Assembly: GCF_000332645.1 (NCBI RefSeq)
Contig: NZ_AMXN01000003.1
Span: 62,001 to 126,000, forward strand
Direction: 5' to 3'
Length of the DNA stretch: 64,000 nt
Source: Bacillus inaquosorum KCTC 13429
GTDB lineage: Bacteria > Bacillota > Bacilli > Bacillales > Bacillaceae
The notes beneath the pieces are model-generated. The model ran no database searches. It was not told the DNA's origin and saw only the letters and a list, made by a program, of their open reading frames with translations. Shown piece by piece: positions 20,917 through 31,051 of this stretch (position 1 is the stretch's first letter; every line of letters starts with the position of its first letter). The position numbers were made by a program, and so were the translations under genes.

Positions 20917-21135
20917 TTATTTCGTTTGATTATTCATGGCTTTCATCATTTGATTGATTTTCTTTTGAGAAGGTTTCATTCCCATTTGCATCATCATCAT
21001 GCGTAACATTTGTTCATTAATAGGCGGATTCTTTTTAAGGTAGCTCATCATATATTTACGAGCAATAAAAAACCCGAGTGCAACACCTATGAGCAATGCA
21101 ACAACGCCCACTAGGATGCCAACCCATAAAGTCAT
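20917..21135 (-). CDS. yneF: UPF0154 membrane protein YneF
   Basis: A 72-residue protein with one N-terminal span ([26 protein letters not shown]) and a short cytoplasmic tail with [17 protein letters not shown], the hallmark of the UPF0154 family. GAAGGAGGAAAT precedes the ATG. Function unknown. Confidence 0.9.
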   Translation of the reverse strand: MTLWVGILVGVVALLIGVALGFFIARKYMMSYLKKNPPINEQMLRMMMMQMGMKPSQKKINQMMKAMNNQTK

Positions 21136-21220
21136 TTTATTTCCTCCTTCATGTTGTCTAGTTTAAAGTGTACTAAACCAAAAGCTATTATACAACATTT
21201 ACATCTCTTTTTCTTCGGTT

Positions 21221-21667
21221 TTAGACAAAATTTCTTTCTTTCACCGGATTTAGCCATCCATAACGCTTCGAATTGAAATCCATTGCTAGAAAGCAAGGGC
21301 TTACTTTTCTCAACACTTCAAAGAAAATCGTTTCTGCCTCGTAATCCCCCGAAGCTACAATTTCTATCATGTGCTCCTTCATCATAAACGTCGCATGGCC
21401 TTTGGCTTTCGGCAAAGCTAATCTATAAATATAATCCAGCTGCCTGTAATCCGCATTGTTTAAATTCATTTTTAACCGCTGATGCATATGTAAAATCGGG
21501 ATTGGCTGTGTAATATATTGAATCTGTTTCTCTGTCATTTCATACTGCTGCTTTGTCAGACTTGTCCAATGATAGTCTTGAAACAGCTCAAACATAACCG
21601 ATTCCCGCCCGAAATAGTGATTGGCAAATTCCTCTTTTATCAGGTACGTATAGTAGTGACGTTCCAT
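21221..21667 (-). CDS. sirA: DnaA inhibitor SirA
   Basis: A 148-residue protein starting MERHYYTYLIKEEFANHYFG, the conserved opening of SirA (YneE). SirA binds domain I of DnaA and blocks new replication rounds when cells commit to sporulation; transcription depends on Spo0A~P. AAGGGGATG-type sequence precedes the start. It sits between tkt and yneF, as expected. Confidence 0.9.
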   Translation of the reverse strand: MERHYYTYLIKEEFANHYFGRESVMFELFQDYHWTSLTKQQYEMTEKQIQYITQPIPILHMHQRLKMNLNNADYRQLDYIYRLALPKAKGHATFMMKEHMIEIVASGDYEAETIFFEVLRKVSPCFLAMDFNSKRYGWLNPVKERNFV

Positions 21668-21783
21668 CTTTTCATCCCCTTTTGCGGCAGCATTTCATTT
21701 GCTCTCTATTATACAAAAGAAGAAAAGAAAGAATTGTCTATTACTGTTAAACAGCCAATACTATTTTTGTCGGATAAACAAGA

Positions 21784-21812
21784 AAAAGAGGATGATTTGA
21801 CTCATCCTCTTT
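21784..21812 (-). terminator. Terminator of tkt
   Basis: AAGAGGATGA and TCATCCTCTT arms next to the tkt stop; on the minus strand the tail is TTTTTCTTG. Confidence 0.8.
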
Positions 21813-21819
21813 GAAAGAC

Positions 21820-23823
21820 TTACTTATTTAGTAATGCTTTAACTCGATTCACTACGTTTGGAACTGAGAAGCCGTATTCGTTGATGATGGTTTCGCCAGG
21901 AGCAGATGCACCGAATCGGTCTATGCCGAGCACATCTCCTTCAAGCCCTGTGTATTTGCCCCAGCCAAATGATGCACCCATTTCAATCGCAAGGCGTTTT
22001 TTCACATCTGCAGGGAGGACAGTGTTTTTGTATTCATCAGATTGTTTCTCGAAACGGTCCATTGAAGGCATGCTGACAACAGAAACATCGATATTCTCTT
22101 TTGCCAGTTCAGCCTGCGCTTCAATCGCAAGACCTACTTCAGAGCCTGAAGCGATGAGAAGAGCGTCAGGTGTTTCGTTTTTAGATTTAGATACGACATA
22201 TGCACCTTTTTCTACTCCCGCCAACGCTTCTTCAGCTGTTTGGTCGATCGTAGGAAGGTTTTGGCGTGTCAACACCAGCGCTGTTGGCTGATCAGTGCTT
22301 TGCACTGCAAGCTTCCATGCTGCCGCTGTCTCATTGCCGTCTGCAGGACGGATCAAGGAAAGATTAGGCATCGCACGGAGTGAAGCAAGCTGTTCAACAG
22401 GCTCGTGCGTCGGGCCGTCTTCACCTACCGCAATACTGTCATGTGTGAAGACATATGTGACAGGAAGACCCATTAATGCTGCAAGGCGAATCGCTGGACG
22501 CAAGTAATCAGAGAAGACAAAGAAAGTTCCGCCGAATACACGAAGTCCGCCATGAAGCGCCATGCCATTTAAGGCTGCACCCATCGCAAATTCACGAACA
22601 CCAAACCAGAAGTTTTTGCCTGAGTAATCAACCGCTGTAAAATCACCGGCATTTTTAATTGTCGTTTTGTTTGATCCCGCTAGGTCAGCAGAACCTCCGA
22701 CAAAGAAAGGAATTTTTTTCGCTAGTCCGTTGAGAACTTCACCGGAAGATGCACGGGATGCCAGGCTGCTTCCTTTTTCATAAACAGGAACCTCTTGATC
22801 CCAGTCCTTCGGAAGCTCTCCTTTGATTGCCAGCTCAAGCTGTTCAGCAAGTTCAGGATAAACTTCTTTATATTTAGCGAATTGGGCATTCCATTCCTGT
22901 TCTTTTTTCTCGCCTGATTCTTTAACCGCTGCAGCGAAATGCTCATATACTTCTGACGGAACGTAGAAATCCTCTTCATACGTCCACGCGTAAGCTTCTT
23001 TTGTTAACTTGCTTTCCTCTTTACCAAGCGGCGCACCGTGAACACCGGATGTGCCGGCACGGTTAGGTGAACCAAAACCGATTGTCGTTTTCACTTCAAT
23101 TAATGTAGGTTTCTTTTCATTTTGGCGTGCTTTTTCGATAGCCGCTGTTAATTCTTCAATGTTGTTTCCGTCCTCAACATAAAGAACTTCCCAATTCATG
23201 GCCTCAAAACGCTGCTTCACGTTTTCAGAGAATGAACGGTCAAGATCTCCATCGAGAGAGATGTCATTAGAATCGTATAATACGATCAGACGGCCAAGCT
23301 GAAGATGGCCTGCGAGTGAAGCGGCTTCAGAAGAAATACCTTCCATTAAATCACCATCACCGCAAATACTGTATGTATAATGATCGACTACGTTAAATGA
23401 ATCACGGTTGTAAGTTTCCGCTAAATGGCGTTCAGCAATAGCCATTCCGACCGCCATGGCAATTCCTTGGCCAAGCGGACCTGTTGTTGCATCAACACCG
23501 GCAGTATGTCCAAATTCCGGGTGTCCAGGTGTTTTGCTGCCCCATTGGCGGAATCCCTTAAGATCTTCGATGCTAAGATCAAACCCGCTTAAATGAAGCA
23601 TGCTGTATAAAAGTGCTGATCCGTGTCCAGCAGATAAAACAAAACGGTCACGGTTAAACCAGCCAGGGTTTGCCGGACTTACGTTCATAAATTTTGTCCA
23701 CAGTGTGTATGCCATTGGAGCGGTCCCCATTGGCATCCCTGGGTGACCAGAATTTGCTTTTTCAATAGCGTCTATTGACAGTGTGCGAATGGTAGCAACT
23801 GATTTCTTTTCAATTGTATCCAT
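21820..23823 (-). CDS. tkt: Transketolase
   Basis: A 667-residue thiamine-diphosphate enzyme of the pentose phosphate pathway. The TPP motif [18 protein letters not shown] is in the N-terminal domain, with [15 protein letters not shown] at the start. The pyrimidine domain has [19 protein letters not shown]. It interconverts xylulose-5-P, ribose-5-P and others, so it is the entry point for carbon from the xyl operon in this window. AAGGGGA lies before the ATG. Monocistronic. Confidence 0.97.
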   Translation of the reverse strand: MDTIEKKSVATIRTLSIDAIEKANSGHPGMPMGTAPMAYTLWTKFMNVSPANPGWFNRDRFVLSAGHGSALLYSMLHLSGFDLSIEDLKGFRQWGSKTPGHPEFGHTAGVDATTGPLGQGIAMAVGMAIAERHLAETYNRDSFNVVDHYTYSICGDGDLMEGISSEAASLAGHLQLGRLIVLYDSNDISLDGDLDRSFSENVKQRFEAMNWEVLYVEDGNNIEELTAAIEKARQNEKKPTLIEVKTTIGFGSPNRAGTSGVHGAPLGKEESKLTKEAYAWTYEEDFYVPSEVYEHFAAAVKESGEKKEQEWNAQFAKYKEVYPELAEQLELAIKGELPKDWDQEVPVYEKGSSLASRASSGEVLNGLAKKIPFFVGGSADLAGSNKTTIKNAGDFTAVDYSGKNFWFGVREFAMGAALNGMALHGGLRVFGGTFFVFSDYLRPAIRLAALMGLPVTYVFTHDSIAVGEDGPTHEPVEQLASLRAMPNLSLIRPADGNETAAAWKLAVQSTDQPTALVLTRQNLPTIDQTAEEALAGVEKGAYVVSKSKNETPDALLIASGSEVGLAIEAQAELAKENIDVSVVSMPSMDRFEKQSDEYKNTVLPADVKKRLAIEMGASFGWGKYTGLEGDVLGIDRFGASAPGETIINEYGFSVPNVVNRVKALLNK

Positions 23824-23956
23824 AAAAATCCCCTTCCTTATGTGTTGTACCCTTACATCATAAATGTCTGACGACTTTTTCTCAACTGTTTCAGCTTAAA
23901 TTTGAGAGAAACTTGTTGAATTTTGTCACATAAAAGTTTTGCTTATAGTATATACA

Positions 23957-23990
23957 AAAGAGGAATACGATATTTCCGTATTCCTCTTAT
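23957..23990 (-). terminator. Terminator of the yneA-yneB-ynzC operon
   Basis: AAGAGGAATACG and CGTATTCCTCTT form a 12-bp stem next to the ynzC stop, with TTTTGTATA beyond on the minus strand. Confidence 0.83.
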
Positions 23991-23991
23991 A

Positions 23992-24951
<960 letters not shown>

Positions 24952-24960
24952 CTATCCTCT

Positions 24961-25272
24961 CTATCTTACAGTTGCCAATTCATATGCATCCTGATGCTTC
25001 TTTTTCAACGGAATCACCAATTCATCTCCCGGCTGGATATCAGACGTCTGAAGATGATTGTTATCAGCTACCCATTCAATAAATTCACTTTTGTTTATCT
25101 TTTTTTTATCTGCTACCTGATCAGCAATTGACCATAATGTATCGCCTTGCTGAACTTCTATTTTAACATACTGATTAAGCTCCTGGCCGCTGCTTGTATA
25201 TGACAGCAAAAGGATAACCGCGCTCAAAATCACTGTGAACAGACCGACAAAAATAATAGATTCTTTACTCAT
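24961..25272 (-). CDS. yneA: SOS cell-division inhibitor YneA (LysM)
   Basis: A 103-residue protein with an N-terminal membrane span (IIFVGLFTVILSAVILLLSY) and a LysM domain (VQQGDTLWSIADQVADKKKI). It holds up septation after DNA damage, like SulA in role but not in sequence. The start is the ATG of MSKES because GGAGGTTATGATC precedes it. It is divergent from lexA across three LexA boxes. Confidence 0.95.
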   Translation of the reverse strand: MSKESIIFVGLFTVILSAVILLLSYTSSGQELNQYVKIEVQQGDTLWSIADQVADKKKINKSEFIEWVADNNHLQTSDIQPGDELVIPLKKKHQDAYELATVR

Positions 25273-25289
25273 GATCATAACCTCCAACA

Positions 25290-25303
25290 GGAATGTTCGT
25301 TCG
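25290..25303. promoter_or_regulatory. LexA box 1, proximal to yneA
   Basis: On the minus strand CGAACGAACATTCC keeps the CGAAC half and a weaker second half of the SOS consensus. Confidence 0.6.
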
Positions 25304-25326
25304 CCTTTTTATAATTTCAGTATATA

Positions 25327-25340
25327 CGAACACACGTTTC
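25327..25340. promoter_or_regulatory. LexA box 2 in the yneA-lexA region
   Basis: CGAACACACGTTTC matches CGAACRNRYGTTYG except at the last base. Confidence 0.8.
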
Positions 25341-25355
25341 TGTCAATTGTTTTTT

Positions 25356-25369
25356 CGAACCTATGTTTG
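25356..25369. promoter_or_regulatory. LexA box 3, overlapping the lexA promoter
   Basis: CGAACCTATGTTTG matches the SOS consensus at all but one degenerate position and overlaps the -35 hexamer of lexA. Confidence 0.85.
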
Positions 25370-25395
25370 TACTGTAAGGAAAATCATGCTATAAT
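25367..25395 (+). promoter_or_regulatory. Sigma-A promoter of lexA
   Basis: TTGTAC (25367) and TATAAT (25390) are 17 bp apart, about 33 bases before the ATG. Confidence 0.8.
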
Positions 25396-25427
25396 CTTCT
25401 TAAAATCGACGTTTTGAGGTGCAAAAA

Positions 25428-26045
25428 ATGACGAAGCTATCAAAAAGGCAACTTGATATCCTCCGTTTTATTAAAGCAGAGGTTAAATCAAAAGGATATC
25501 CGCCTTCCGTGAGAGAGATCGGAGAGGCTGTCGGGCTTGCTTCCAGTTCAACTGTCCACGGTCACTTGGCCCGTTTGGAAACAAAAGGGCTGATCAGACG
25601 GGATCCGACAAAACCAAGAGCTATAGAAATTCTTGATGAAGAAGTAGACATTCCGCAAAGCCAGGTCGTTAATGTGCCGGTCATCGGGAAAGTCACGGCG
25701 GGATCTCCTATTACAGCAGTTGAAAACATTGAAGAATATTTTCCGCTTCCAGACCGAATGGTTCCCCCTGACGAGCATGTGTTTATGCTGGAGATTATGG
25801 GAGACAGTATGATTGACGCCGGTATTCTCGATAAGGATTATGTCATCGTTAAACAGCAAAACACAGCGAACAACGGGGAAATTGTAGTTGCGATGACAGA
25901 AGATGATGAAGCTACGGTAAAACGTTTCTATAAAGAGGATACTCACATTCGCTTACAGCCTGAAAACCCAACGATGGAACCTATCATCTTGCAGAATGTC
26001 AGCATTCTAGGGAAAGTGATTGGCGTGTTCAGAACCGTCCATTAA
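25428..26045 (+). CDS. lexA: SOS repressor LexA (DinR)
   Basis: A 205-residue repressor. The winged-helix DNA-binding part (1-70) holds [20 protein letters not shown]. The self-cleavage Ala-Gly lies in GKVTAGSPI, the catalytic Ser in [11 protein letters not shown] and the Lys in ATVKRFYK. It represses SOS genes, including the divergent yneA operon and itself, until RecA triggers cleavage. GAGGTGC precedes the ATG chosen; the frame opens three codons earlier without a site. Confidence 0.97.
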   Translation: MTKLSKRQLDILRFIKAEVKSKGYPPSVREIGEAVGLASSSTVHGHLARLETKGLIRRDPTKPRAIEILDEEVDIPQSQVVNVPVIGKVTAGSPITAVENIEEYFPLPDRMVPPDEHVFMLEIMGDSMIDAGILDKDYVIVKQQNTANNGEIVVAMTEDDEATVKRFYKEDTHIRLQPENPTMEPIILQNVSILGKVIGVFRTVH

Positions 26046-26071
26046 TCTATTGATCTATCAGAAGCATAAAA

Positions 26072-26106
26072 CAACCCCCTTTTCCTTTATGGAGAGGGGG
26101 TTTATT
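26072..26106 (+). terminator. Terminator of lexA
   Basis: AACCCCCT and AGGGGGTTT arms, followed by T-rich sequence, 27 bases after the lexA stop. Confidence 0.85.
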
Positions 26107-26432
26107 GTTCAAAAAAAGCAGGCCCGACCTGACTTTTAGGTGCGAGCCTGAATAGGAGGAAAAAGAACATCATGTTTACACCATAATTATCCACCAAAAG
26201 ATTGTTGAAGTCAAGAAATTTTCTTTCCTTTAGGAAACTTTTATGAATGTTGTCTGTTTAAAACATTAGACGTTATCTTCTTAAAAACGTTTCATTTTCT
26301 GAGGTCGTGGAATGATAAGGCTTCATGTTCAATTAAGGAGCGCGACAATTGAATTTTATGAAAATTTAGTACATAGTTTAGTTAGTTAAACACATACTAA
26401 AAAACAGCTCACTTCCTTAATCGTCGTGAGCT
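26107..26432. other. Intergenic region with a hairpin, a leader-like tiny ORF and a shared 24-bp motif
   Basis: A hairpin is made by GCAGGC and GCCTG (26117-26148). Just after it, TAGGAGG (26152-26158) precedes an ATG that opens a four-codon ORF ending in TAA (26172-26186). At 26364-26387 lies a 24-bp sequence that recurs with one mismatch at 40264-40287. An inverted repeat AGCTCAC/GTGAGCT (26406-26432) follows. No larger gene is visible. Confidence 0.45.
26364..26387. repeat. Copy 1 of a 24-bp repeated motif
   Basis: It contains TTTAGTACATAGTTTA followed by GTTAGTT and matches 40264-40287 with one mismatch. It resembles the repeated operator of phage SPbeta as I remember it; that link is unverified. 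Confidence 0.6.
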
Positions 26433-26861
26433 TTAATCAAAATGAAAATATTCTATACCATAACTGCCCTTTACTCGAACACTTGTGCAGTATTCTGAAT
26501 GCTCTTCGGCAAATATACGGTATCGATGAAATGGGTCAATAGAAACCTTATCCTGAGCTCTAAAATCTAACTAGCTGCCGCTGAATTGCTTCGTGCTCAG
26601 CGTAGTATAATCCCCCGTAAGCCCCAGCCGCTGAAGTTTAATCTCAACTGAGCAAGTATTGGTCCCCAAGATCGTAAACTGATAGCCTAAAAAATAGTCG
26701 ATTGCCGGAACATCACTAATATTTTCCAAAACAAAAGATTTTGTACTGTCATTTAAAATAAAGTCTGTTTTATGCTCAAAATCTAAAGCTGTCACATGGG
26801 TACTGCCAACGCCAAAAAAACACATCAAAACTGCCGATAAAGTTAAGATTTTTATTTTCAC
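26433..26861 (-). pseudogene. Secreted protein gene interrupted by one TAG codon
   Basis: The frame starts with MKIKILTLSAVLMCFFGVGS, a signal peptide ending near VTALD. It runs 96 codons to a TAG (26571-26573), then continues open in the same frame for 45 codons to TAA at 26433-26435. The continuation looks like real protein (IDPFHRYRIFAEEHSEYC). The full product would be about 142 residues with two cysteines. AAGGGGGGAT-type sequence precedes the start. I do not recognise the family. It is a pseudogene if the TAG is real and not read through. Confidence 0.6.
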
Positions 26862-26936
26862 TACATCCCCCCTTCACCATATTTTTACCATACATGAGAT
26901 TTATGTATATGTTCTGTGTGATATTTCGAGTTTGTT

Positions 26937-27358
26937 TTAATCATAAAATGCCATATGCGTTTTTTCCTGTTTATAATAACGAAGCCTATCTTGAAGGGTT
27001 CCGGTATGAAATTCAAATTTGTGGCCGTCAGGGTCGGTAAAATAAATCGATTTTCGATCGCGTTCATCTCGTTCTCTGCCGGCAGAATATTGGCATGAAA
27101 CCTTTTTAATTTTGTTGACATTTCCTCAAACTCCCACTCTTCAATGGTAAAAGCAATTATGGGTATAAGACGCCTTAATGTCATTTCTCGGAATGTCAGG
27201 TTCTTCATTAGTGCAAGCCAGATGCCATTTAAATCAAAATATGCTGTTGTTCTCCCCTTTACCAGCAGCTTAGCACCAAACACATTTTGATAAAACTCAA
27301 TCGATGTATCCAGATGAGAAACTGAATATAACAAGTGATTGATTCCTTTTATCTCCAC
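26937..27358 (-). pseudogene. fosB: Fosfomycin thiol transferase FosB (yndN), frameshifted
   Basis: The start MEIKGINHLLYSVSHLDTSI and the stretch VKGRTTAYFDLNGIWLAL are the FosB fold (vicinal oxygen chelate), which adds bacillithiol to fosfomycin. Three single-base changes disrupt it: a missing A near 27208-27210, an extra base near 27157 that restores frame, and a missing G near 27079-27082. After the last, the frame is wrong, so the C-terminal metal-ligand Glu region ([15 protein letters not shown]) is read only in another frame. Repairing all three gives one frame of about 140 residues ending at 26937. Either a pseudogene or sequencing error. Confidence 0.8.
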
Positions 27359-27536
27359 AAATCATTCCTCCTCGAAAGCTGATCATCCCATATGTACGTT
27401 CTTTTTCCAAGAAAGTTCCATACAGCCAGAAAAAAATACCAGTGTAAACAAAATCGGTTTGTTCAAAATAATGACTGTAACAAACATGGCCTTACTTGCT
27501 AGGAGTTTCCTCAAAAATAACAATTTAGGTGGTCAA

Positions 27537-27989
27537 ATGAAACATATCATTGCACTTGCTTCAAAGATTGCTTTCACTCTCGCCCTTTTATATGTAATTT
27601 TGGACAGAGTCTATCACGCGCCATTTTTAAGCGTGCTGTTTATTGCATTTTTCTTAGGTTTTGTGTCATACCTTTCCGGTGACATGATCGTTCTTCCGAG
27701 AACAAACAATATTACAGCTTCATTGGCTGACTTTGGACTTTCATTCGTTATTCTTTGGGTCTTTGTTTTAACTCAAACAAGAAACGATTTCCCACCGTTT
27801 GCAGCCGCTCTTCTTTCCGCTGCCTGTCTTACTGTTTTTGAATACTTTTTTCATCGGTATTTGCTGGAAAATGTGCTGGATGAAACCTTTCGAAATGAAC
27901 TGGCAGCCAAGGATAACACTCTGCAATATCAAACAGAAGCCGCAGATGAGCTGTTTCCTGACGTTACGAATGAGAAGCATGAGGAATAG
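27537..27989 (+). CDS. yndM: DUF2512 membrane protein YndM
   Basis: A 150-residue protein starting MKHIIALASKIAFTLALLYV, with four hydrophobic segments and an acidic tail rich in Glu. AGGTGG lies before this ATG; the longer frame from 27339 has no site and overlaps the fosB start. Bacillus DUF2512 proteins of this type are of unknown function. It is divergent from fosB and convergent with yndL. Confidence 0.82.
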   Translation: MKHIIALASKIAFTLALLYVILDRVYHAPFLSVLFIAFFLGFVSYLSGDMIVLPRTNNITASLADFGLSFVILWVFVLTQTRNDFPPFAAALLSAACLTVFEYFFHRYLLENVLDETFRNELAAKDNTLQYQTEAADELFPDVTNEKHEE

Positions 27990-28015
27990 GAGGCTGCCTT
28001 GTCGCCTCCTATTTT

Positions 28016-28774
28016 TCAGTAGTTACTTTTTAAAAAACTGGATACCACTTCTGTAAAATCATAAAACCTCTCATTTTGGGTAACAGATCTGCTTTCTAAG
28101 GAAAAAATGCCGAACAAAGATTTTCTAAAACCTGTGCTCATTTCTAGCTGGATGCTCAGGCCTGTTTTTGATTTGTTTGCAATGTTATTCGGACTTATGC
28201 CTGCATGCGGATGGTCCGTACTGAGCAATACAGCAGGAAAACCTGCATTTTTTAGTTTCTCAACTAAATCTGCCGCTCTTACGCGATCTGTACCGCCGAC
28301 TTCGATTTGCTGATCTTCTTCTGCATATCCGTGCAATGAAATGACATATTCATGACTTCCCGTCATCTTCAGGGCCCGTGGCTCATCAAAATGCGTGCTC
28401 GTAATATGCAACACTGAGTTTCCTGACGATTTCAAGCCTTCAAATAAATACATCGAGTACTCTTTGCTGAGCTCTCTCGCTATTTCACTTGTCCCGCCTT
28501 CAATACCTCCTCCATGAATGGCTAAAACAAGGACAGGGCTGCCGGTTTCCTTCGTAACAATGCCGTAATCAGAAGGGTCTTCATTGTTTTTTAATTCCTC
28601 AAAATTCTGATATACATCTTCAGCATATATTGAAGAAATCGGAGTGAACACCACAAAAATAAACAATATTTTTACAATTTTAAGAGTTGATGGAAAACAT
28701 TTGGCTATGTTACAATCAACATGCTTCAAGGAATGGAGCAAACGGCGGAGCAGGGATACTTTGGCCGGTTTCAT
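28016..28774 (-). CDS. yndL: Poly-gamma-glutamate hydrolase-like protein YndL
   Basis: A 252-residue exported protein with a hydrophobic segment at about 33-50 (IVKILFIFVVFTPISSIYA) preceded by a basic leader. The following domain has the zinc-hydrolase pattern of phage PghP-type enzymes that cut poly-gamma-glutamate: VLAIHGGGIEGGTSE with His and Glu ligands, and ISLHGYAEED. It would release gamma-glutamyl peptides outside the cell. The exact start is uncertain, as an internal start nearer the signal peptide is possible. Confidence 0.8.
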   Translation of the reverse strand: MKPAKVSLLRRLLHSLKHVDCNIAKCFPSTLKIVKILFIFVVFTPISSIYAEDVYQNFEELKNNEDPSDYGIVTKETGSPVLVLAIHGGGIEGGTSEIARELSKEYSMYLFEGLKSSGNSVLHITSTHFDEPRALKMTGSHEYVISLHGYAEEDQQIEVGGTDRVRAADLVEKLKNAGFPAVLLSTDHPHAGISPNNIANKSKTGLSIQLEMSTGFRKSLFGIFSLESRSVTQNERFYDFTEVVSSFLKSNY

Positions 28775-28970
28775 CTACTCCGCCTCTAAGTCCAAATAAA
28801 CAGGATGTCGGTTTCTTTGAGGCTTTAGCACGAATTCTCTCATCCTCCTTGTTAAATTTTTGTTAAATTCACAATATTATATACCATTAGCCCGGGCGCT
28901 GTTCTTCTCATTTCTGAATTTATGAAAAGTAAGTTGGCATCACCTTTTTCCCAATTCCCATATCAAACAG

Positions 28971-29005
28971 AAAAACGCACCTGCCCTTTGGCCTGTGCGT
29001 TTTTA
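28971..29005 (-). terminator. Terminator of the yndG-yndH-yndJ-yndK unit
   Basis: AAAACGCAC and GTGCGTTTT arms adjoin the yndK stop, with T/A-rich tails on both sides. Confidence 0.82.
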
Positions 29006-29317
29006 CCTTCTTTTCATTCTTCTTTTCTTTGCTTTATTCAGTTTCATGATGTTTTTTTCAATTTTTCTTATTTTTCGCCTTTGCGGGATTGTTTTCACTT
29101 CACGATAAACAGCGATAAACCCGCTTAATGTCACTGCTGCGATGTAAAGGACACGGTGTTTGATAAACCGGTCAACGCGTCCATGAACATCCGCCTCTTT
29201 TTCCAGCCTTTCGATCACATCTTTATCAAACAGCTGATCGACATACAGTTGTTTCATTCCCACTGCAAATCCCGCAGCCAGCCAAAGAATCAGAAAACTA
29301 CTGATAAAAAACATCAT
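29003..29317 (-). CDS. yndK: Small membrane protein YndK
   Basis: A 104-residue protein with N-terminal span MMFFISSFLILWLAAGFAVG, a second hydrophobic stretch (LYIAAVTLSGFIAVY) and a very basic C-terminus (KAKKRRMKRR). The start was set at the ATG-ATG pair with GGAAGGATATT upstream; the longer reading frame begins within the gap after yndJ without a site. It lies downstream of yndJ on the same strand. Unknown function. Confidence 0.75.
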   Translation of the reverse strand: MMFFISSFLILWLAAGFAVGMKQLYVDQLFDKDVIERLEKEADVHGRVDRFIKHRVLYIAAVTLSGFIAVYREVKTIPQRRKIRKIEKNIMKLNKAKKRRMKRR

Positions 29318-29407
29318 AATATCCTTCCTTTCCCGTCTAGATGCGCAGAATGGGAATGTGGCTGATTGAATCGTCAAACAGCTTTCAGCCGAAGCCTCTT
29401 CTTTATG

Positions 29408-31051
29408 TTAGGTTCTTTCATTTGGGCGGGCAATATGTGTAATGCTGTAATGAACAGTTAGAAATTTTATTCCAAACAGCCACATGTGATGAATGGCGGT
29501 TAATCTGTTGTCATGCGCAGCTTCTATCAGAAAGGTTTCAGACAAAGGCAGCGGACAAGTTCCCGCTCTGGTTTGCAGATAAATCCCCTCATCTCCAGCT
29601 CCGCTTTTTCTACGCCTGCTCGTCAAAACCAGTTTCTCCTGATGATGATAAGGCTTTAAAATACCTGTCATGCTGCTGAATGGAAGCGGGAGGGAGATGT
29701 TCATATACCCTTCTCCATTTGAACGATACACTGAATATAGAGCGGTAAAAATGGTTTCGTTTTTCTCATTTGTTCTGATCCAGGCACGCACTTTGTTTCT
29801 TCCGTCTTTTTTCGAATTGACACCCTTTATCGTGCTGTACATCCTATACCAGTCTGGGTTCGTCGACAGATGTATTTGGCCGGTTCTTCTGCTGAACCAT
29901 TCGTAAACAATTGCAAACGGCCGAAACCATGTGCTCCACGTCACTTTTGCCTTTACATCATAATCAATGGTTTGTTCATAAAACGATAGGATGAACGGCG
30001 CCAGATTTTCCGGTGAAAAATCTTTTGAACGAAGGCTTCCCATATCATCCACAAGCCCTCTGTATTGAGCGTTATTTTCAGCTTGAATGTTAGCTAAAAA
30101 GTCTTTTCCAATCCTTCTTTTTCCGTAGATACGGCTGAATGTCTTTACGCTGTCTGCATCAAAAGGCTTCGGAGCTTCTATTCTCCATCCAATGAGAGCG
30201 GGCAATATAACAGCAAACGCGTTGACAAAACCGTGAATCCAAATCATCTGATTGATGTTCAATGTAACCTCTTGCCGAAATACACCAAATGAATAAACCA
30301 TCGAGAAAGTGATCGTTATCATTAAAACGGCCGAAGAAAGCCGAATAAGAATTTTAGCCGTCTTGCTGCGAAAAGCTGTGGTGAACACCAAAAAAGCGTA
30401 AAGATAAAGGGCCACCATATAGATGCCAACCGCAATGACATCAAGTGTTTTTGAATATGTGATGCCAAGCGCGATAAGAAGGGGCGAAAATAAAATTACC
30501 CATGTTATCCACCTGTACAACATCCGCTTTTTTCTGGTGATTCTCCCGAGCAAGCCGTTAAAGATTGGAATCAGAAAAGCTGAATAGTGAAAGTGGACAG
30601 CAGTCAGCAAAATGATGAGAGGGCCAAATTGCATTATCTTCAAATGTGCAGCATAAGCAAAAAACCAAAACCCTCCGCCCGCCAAATAGATAAGCCCGAA
30701 CAAAACTGATGTCTCTTCAATTCTATGTATATTTGTTTCCCAAAGGCGAAGGATTCCATAAAATGCAAGAAAAATTGTGTACATCCACCAGATCAGAGCG
30801 AAACCTCCGATGTCTGTCACAAGAGCCAGTACCGCAAAGAAAGCGGCTGCCGGATAGCACTTTATTAACCCAGATTCTAGAGATTGAGCAGCCCGGAGCG
30901 GCGATTGATGAAAGACAAAAGGAAAAATTCCCGGTACAAAATAAAGAATGGATAGCAAAACAAGTGTCTCTGCCACTGATATATGGGGTGCTTCCGCTGC
31001 AAAAAATCCTATAAAGCAAAGCGTACTGATCATGCCATTTCGTTTTAGCAT
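29408..31051 (-). CDS. yndJ: Large membrane protein YndJ
   Basis: A 547-residue protein. About the first 290 residues form some nine or ten hydrophobic spans; the rest is a soluble domain (from FDADSVKTFSRIYGKRRIGK on) with many aromatic and basic residues. It belongs to the YndJ family, of unknown function. Its start overlaps the end of yndH by 7 bases, indicating translational coupling. With yndG and yndH it forms a tight operon. Confidence 0.87.
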   Translation of the reverse strand: MLKRNGMISTLCFIGFFAAEAPHISVAETLVLLSILYFVPGIFPFVFHQSPLRAAQSLESGLIKCYPAAAFFAVLALVTDIGGFALIWWMYTIFLAFYGILRLWETNIHRIEETSVLFGLIYLAGGGFWFFAYAAHLKIMQFGPLIILLTAVHFHYSAFLIPIFNGLLGRITRKKRMLYRWITWVILFSPLLIALGITYSKTLDVIAVGIYMVALYLYAFLVFTTAFRSKTAKILIRLSSAVLMITITFSMVYSFGVFRQEVTLNINQMIWIHGFVNAFAVILPALIGWRIEAPKPFDADSVKTFSRIYGKRRIGKDFLANIQAENNAQYRGLVDDMGSLRSKDFSPENLAPFILSFYEQTIDYDVKAKVTWSTWFRPFAIVYEWFSRRTGQIHLSTNPDWYRMYSTIKGVNSKKDGRNKVRAWIRTNEKNETIFTALYSVYRSNGEGYMNISLPLPFSSMTGILKPYHHQEKLVLTSRRRKSGAGDEGIYLQTRAGTCPLPLSETFLIEAAHDNRLTAIHHMWLFGIKFLTVHYSITHIARPNERT

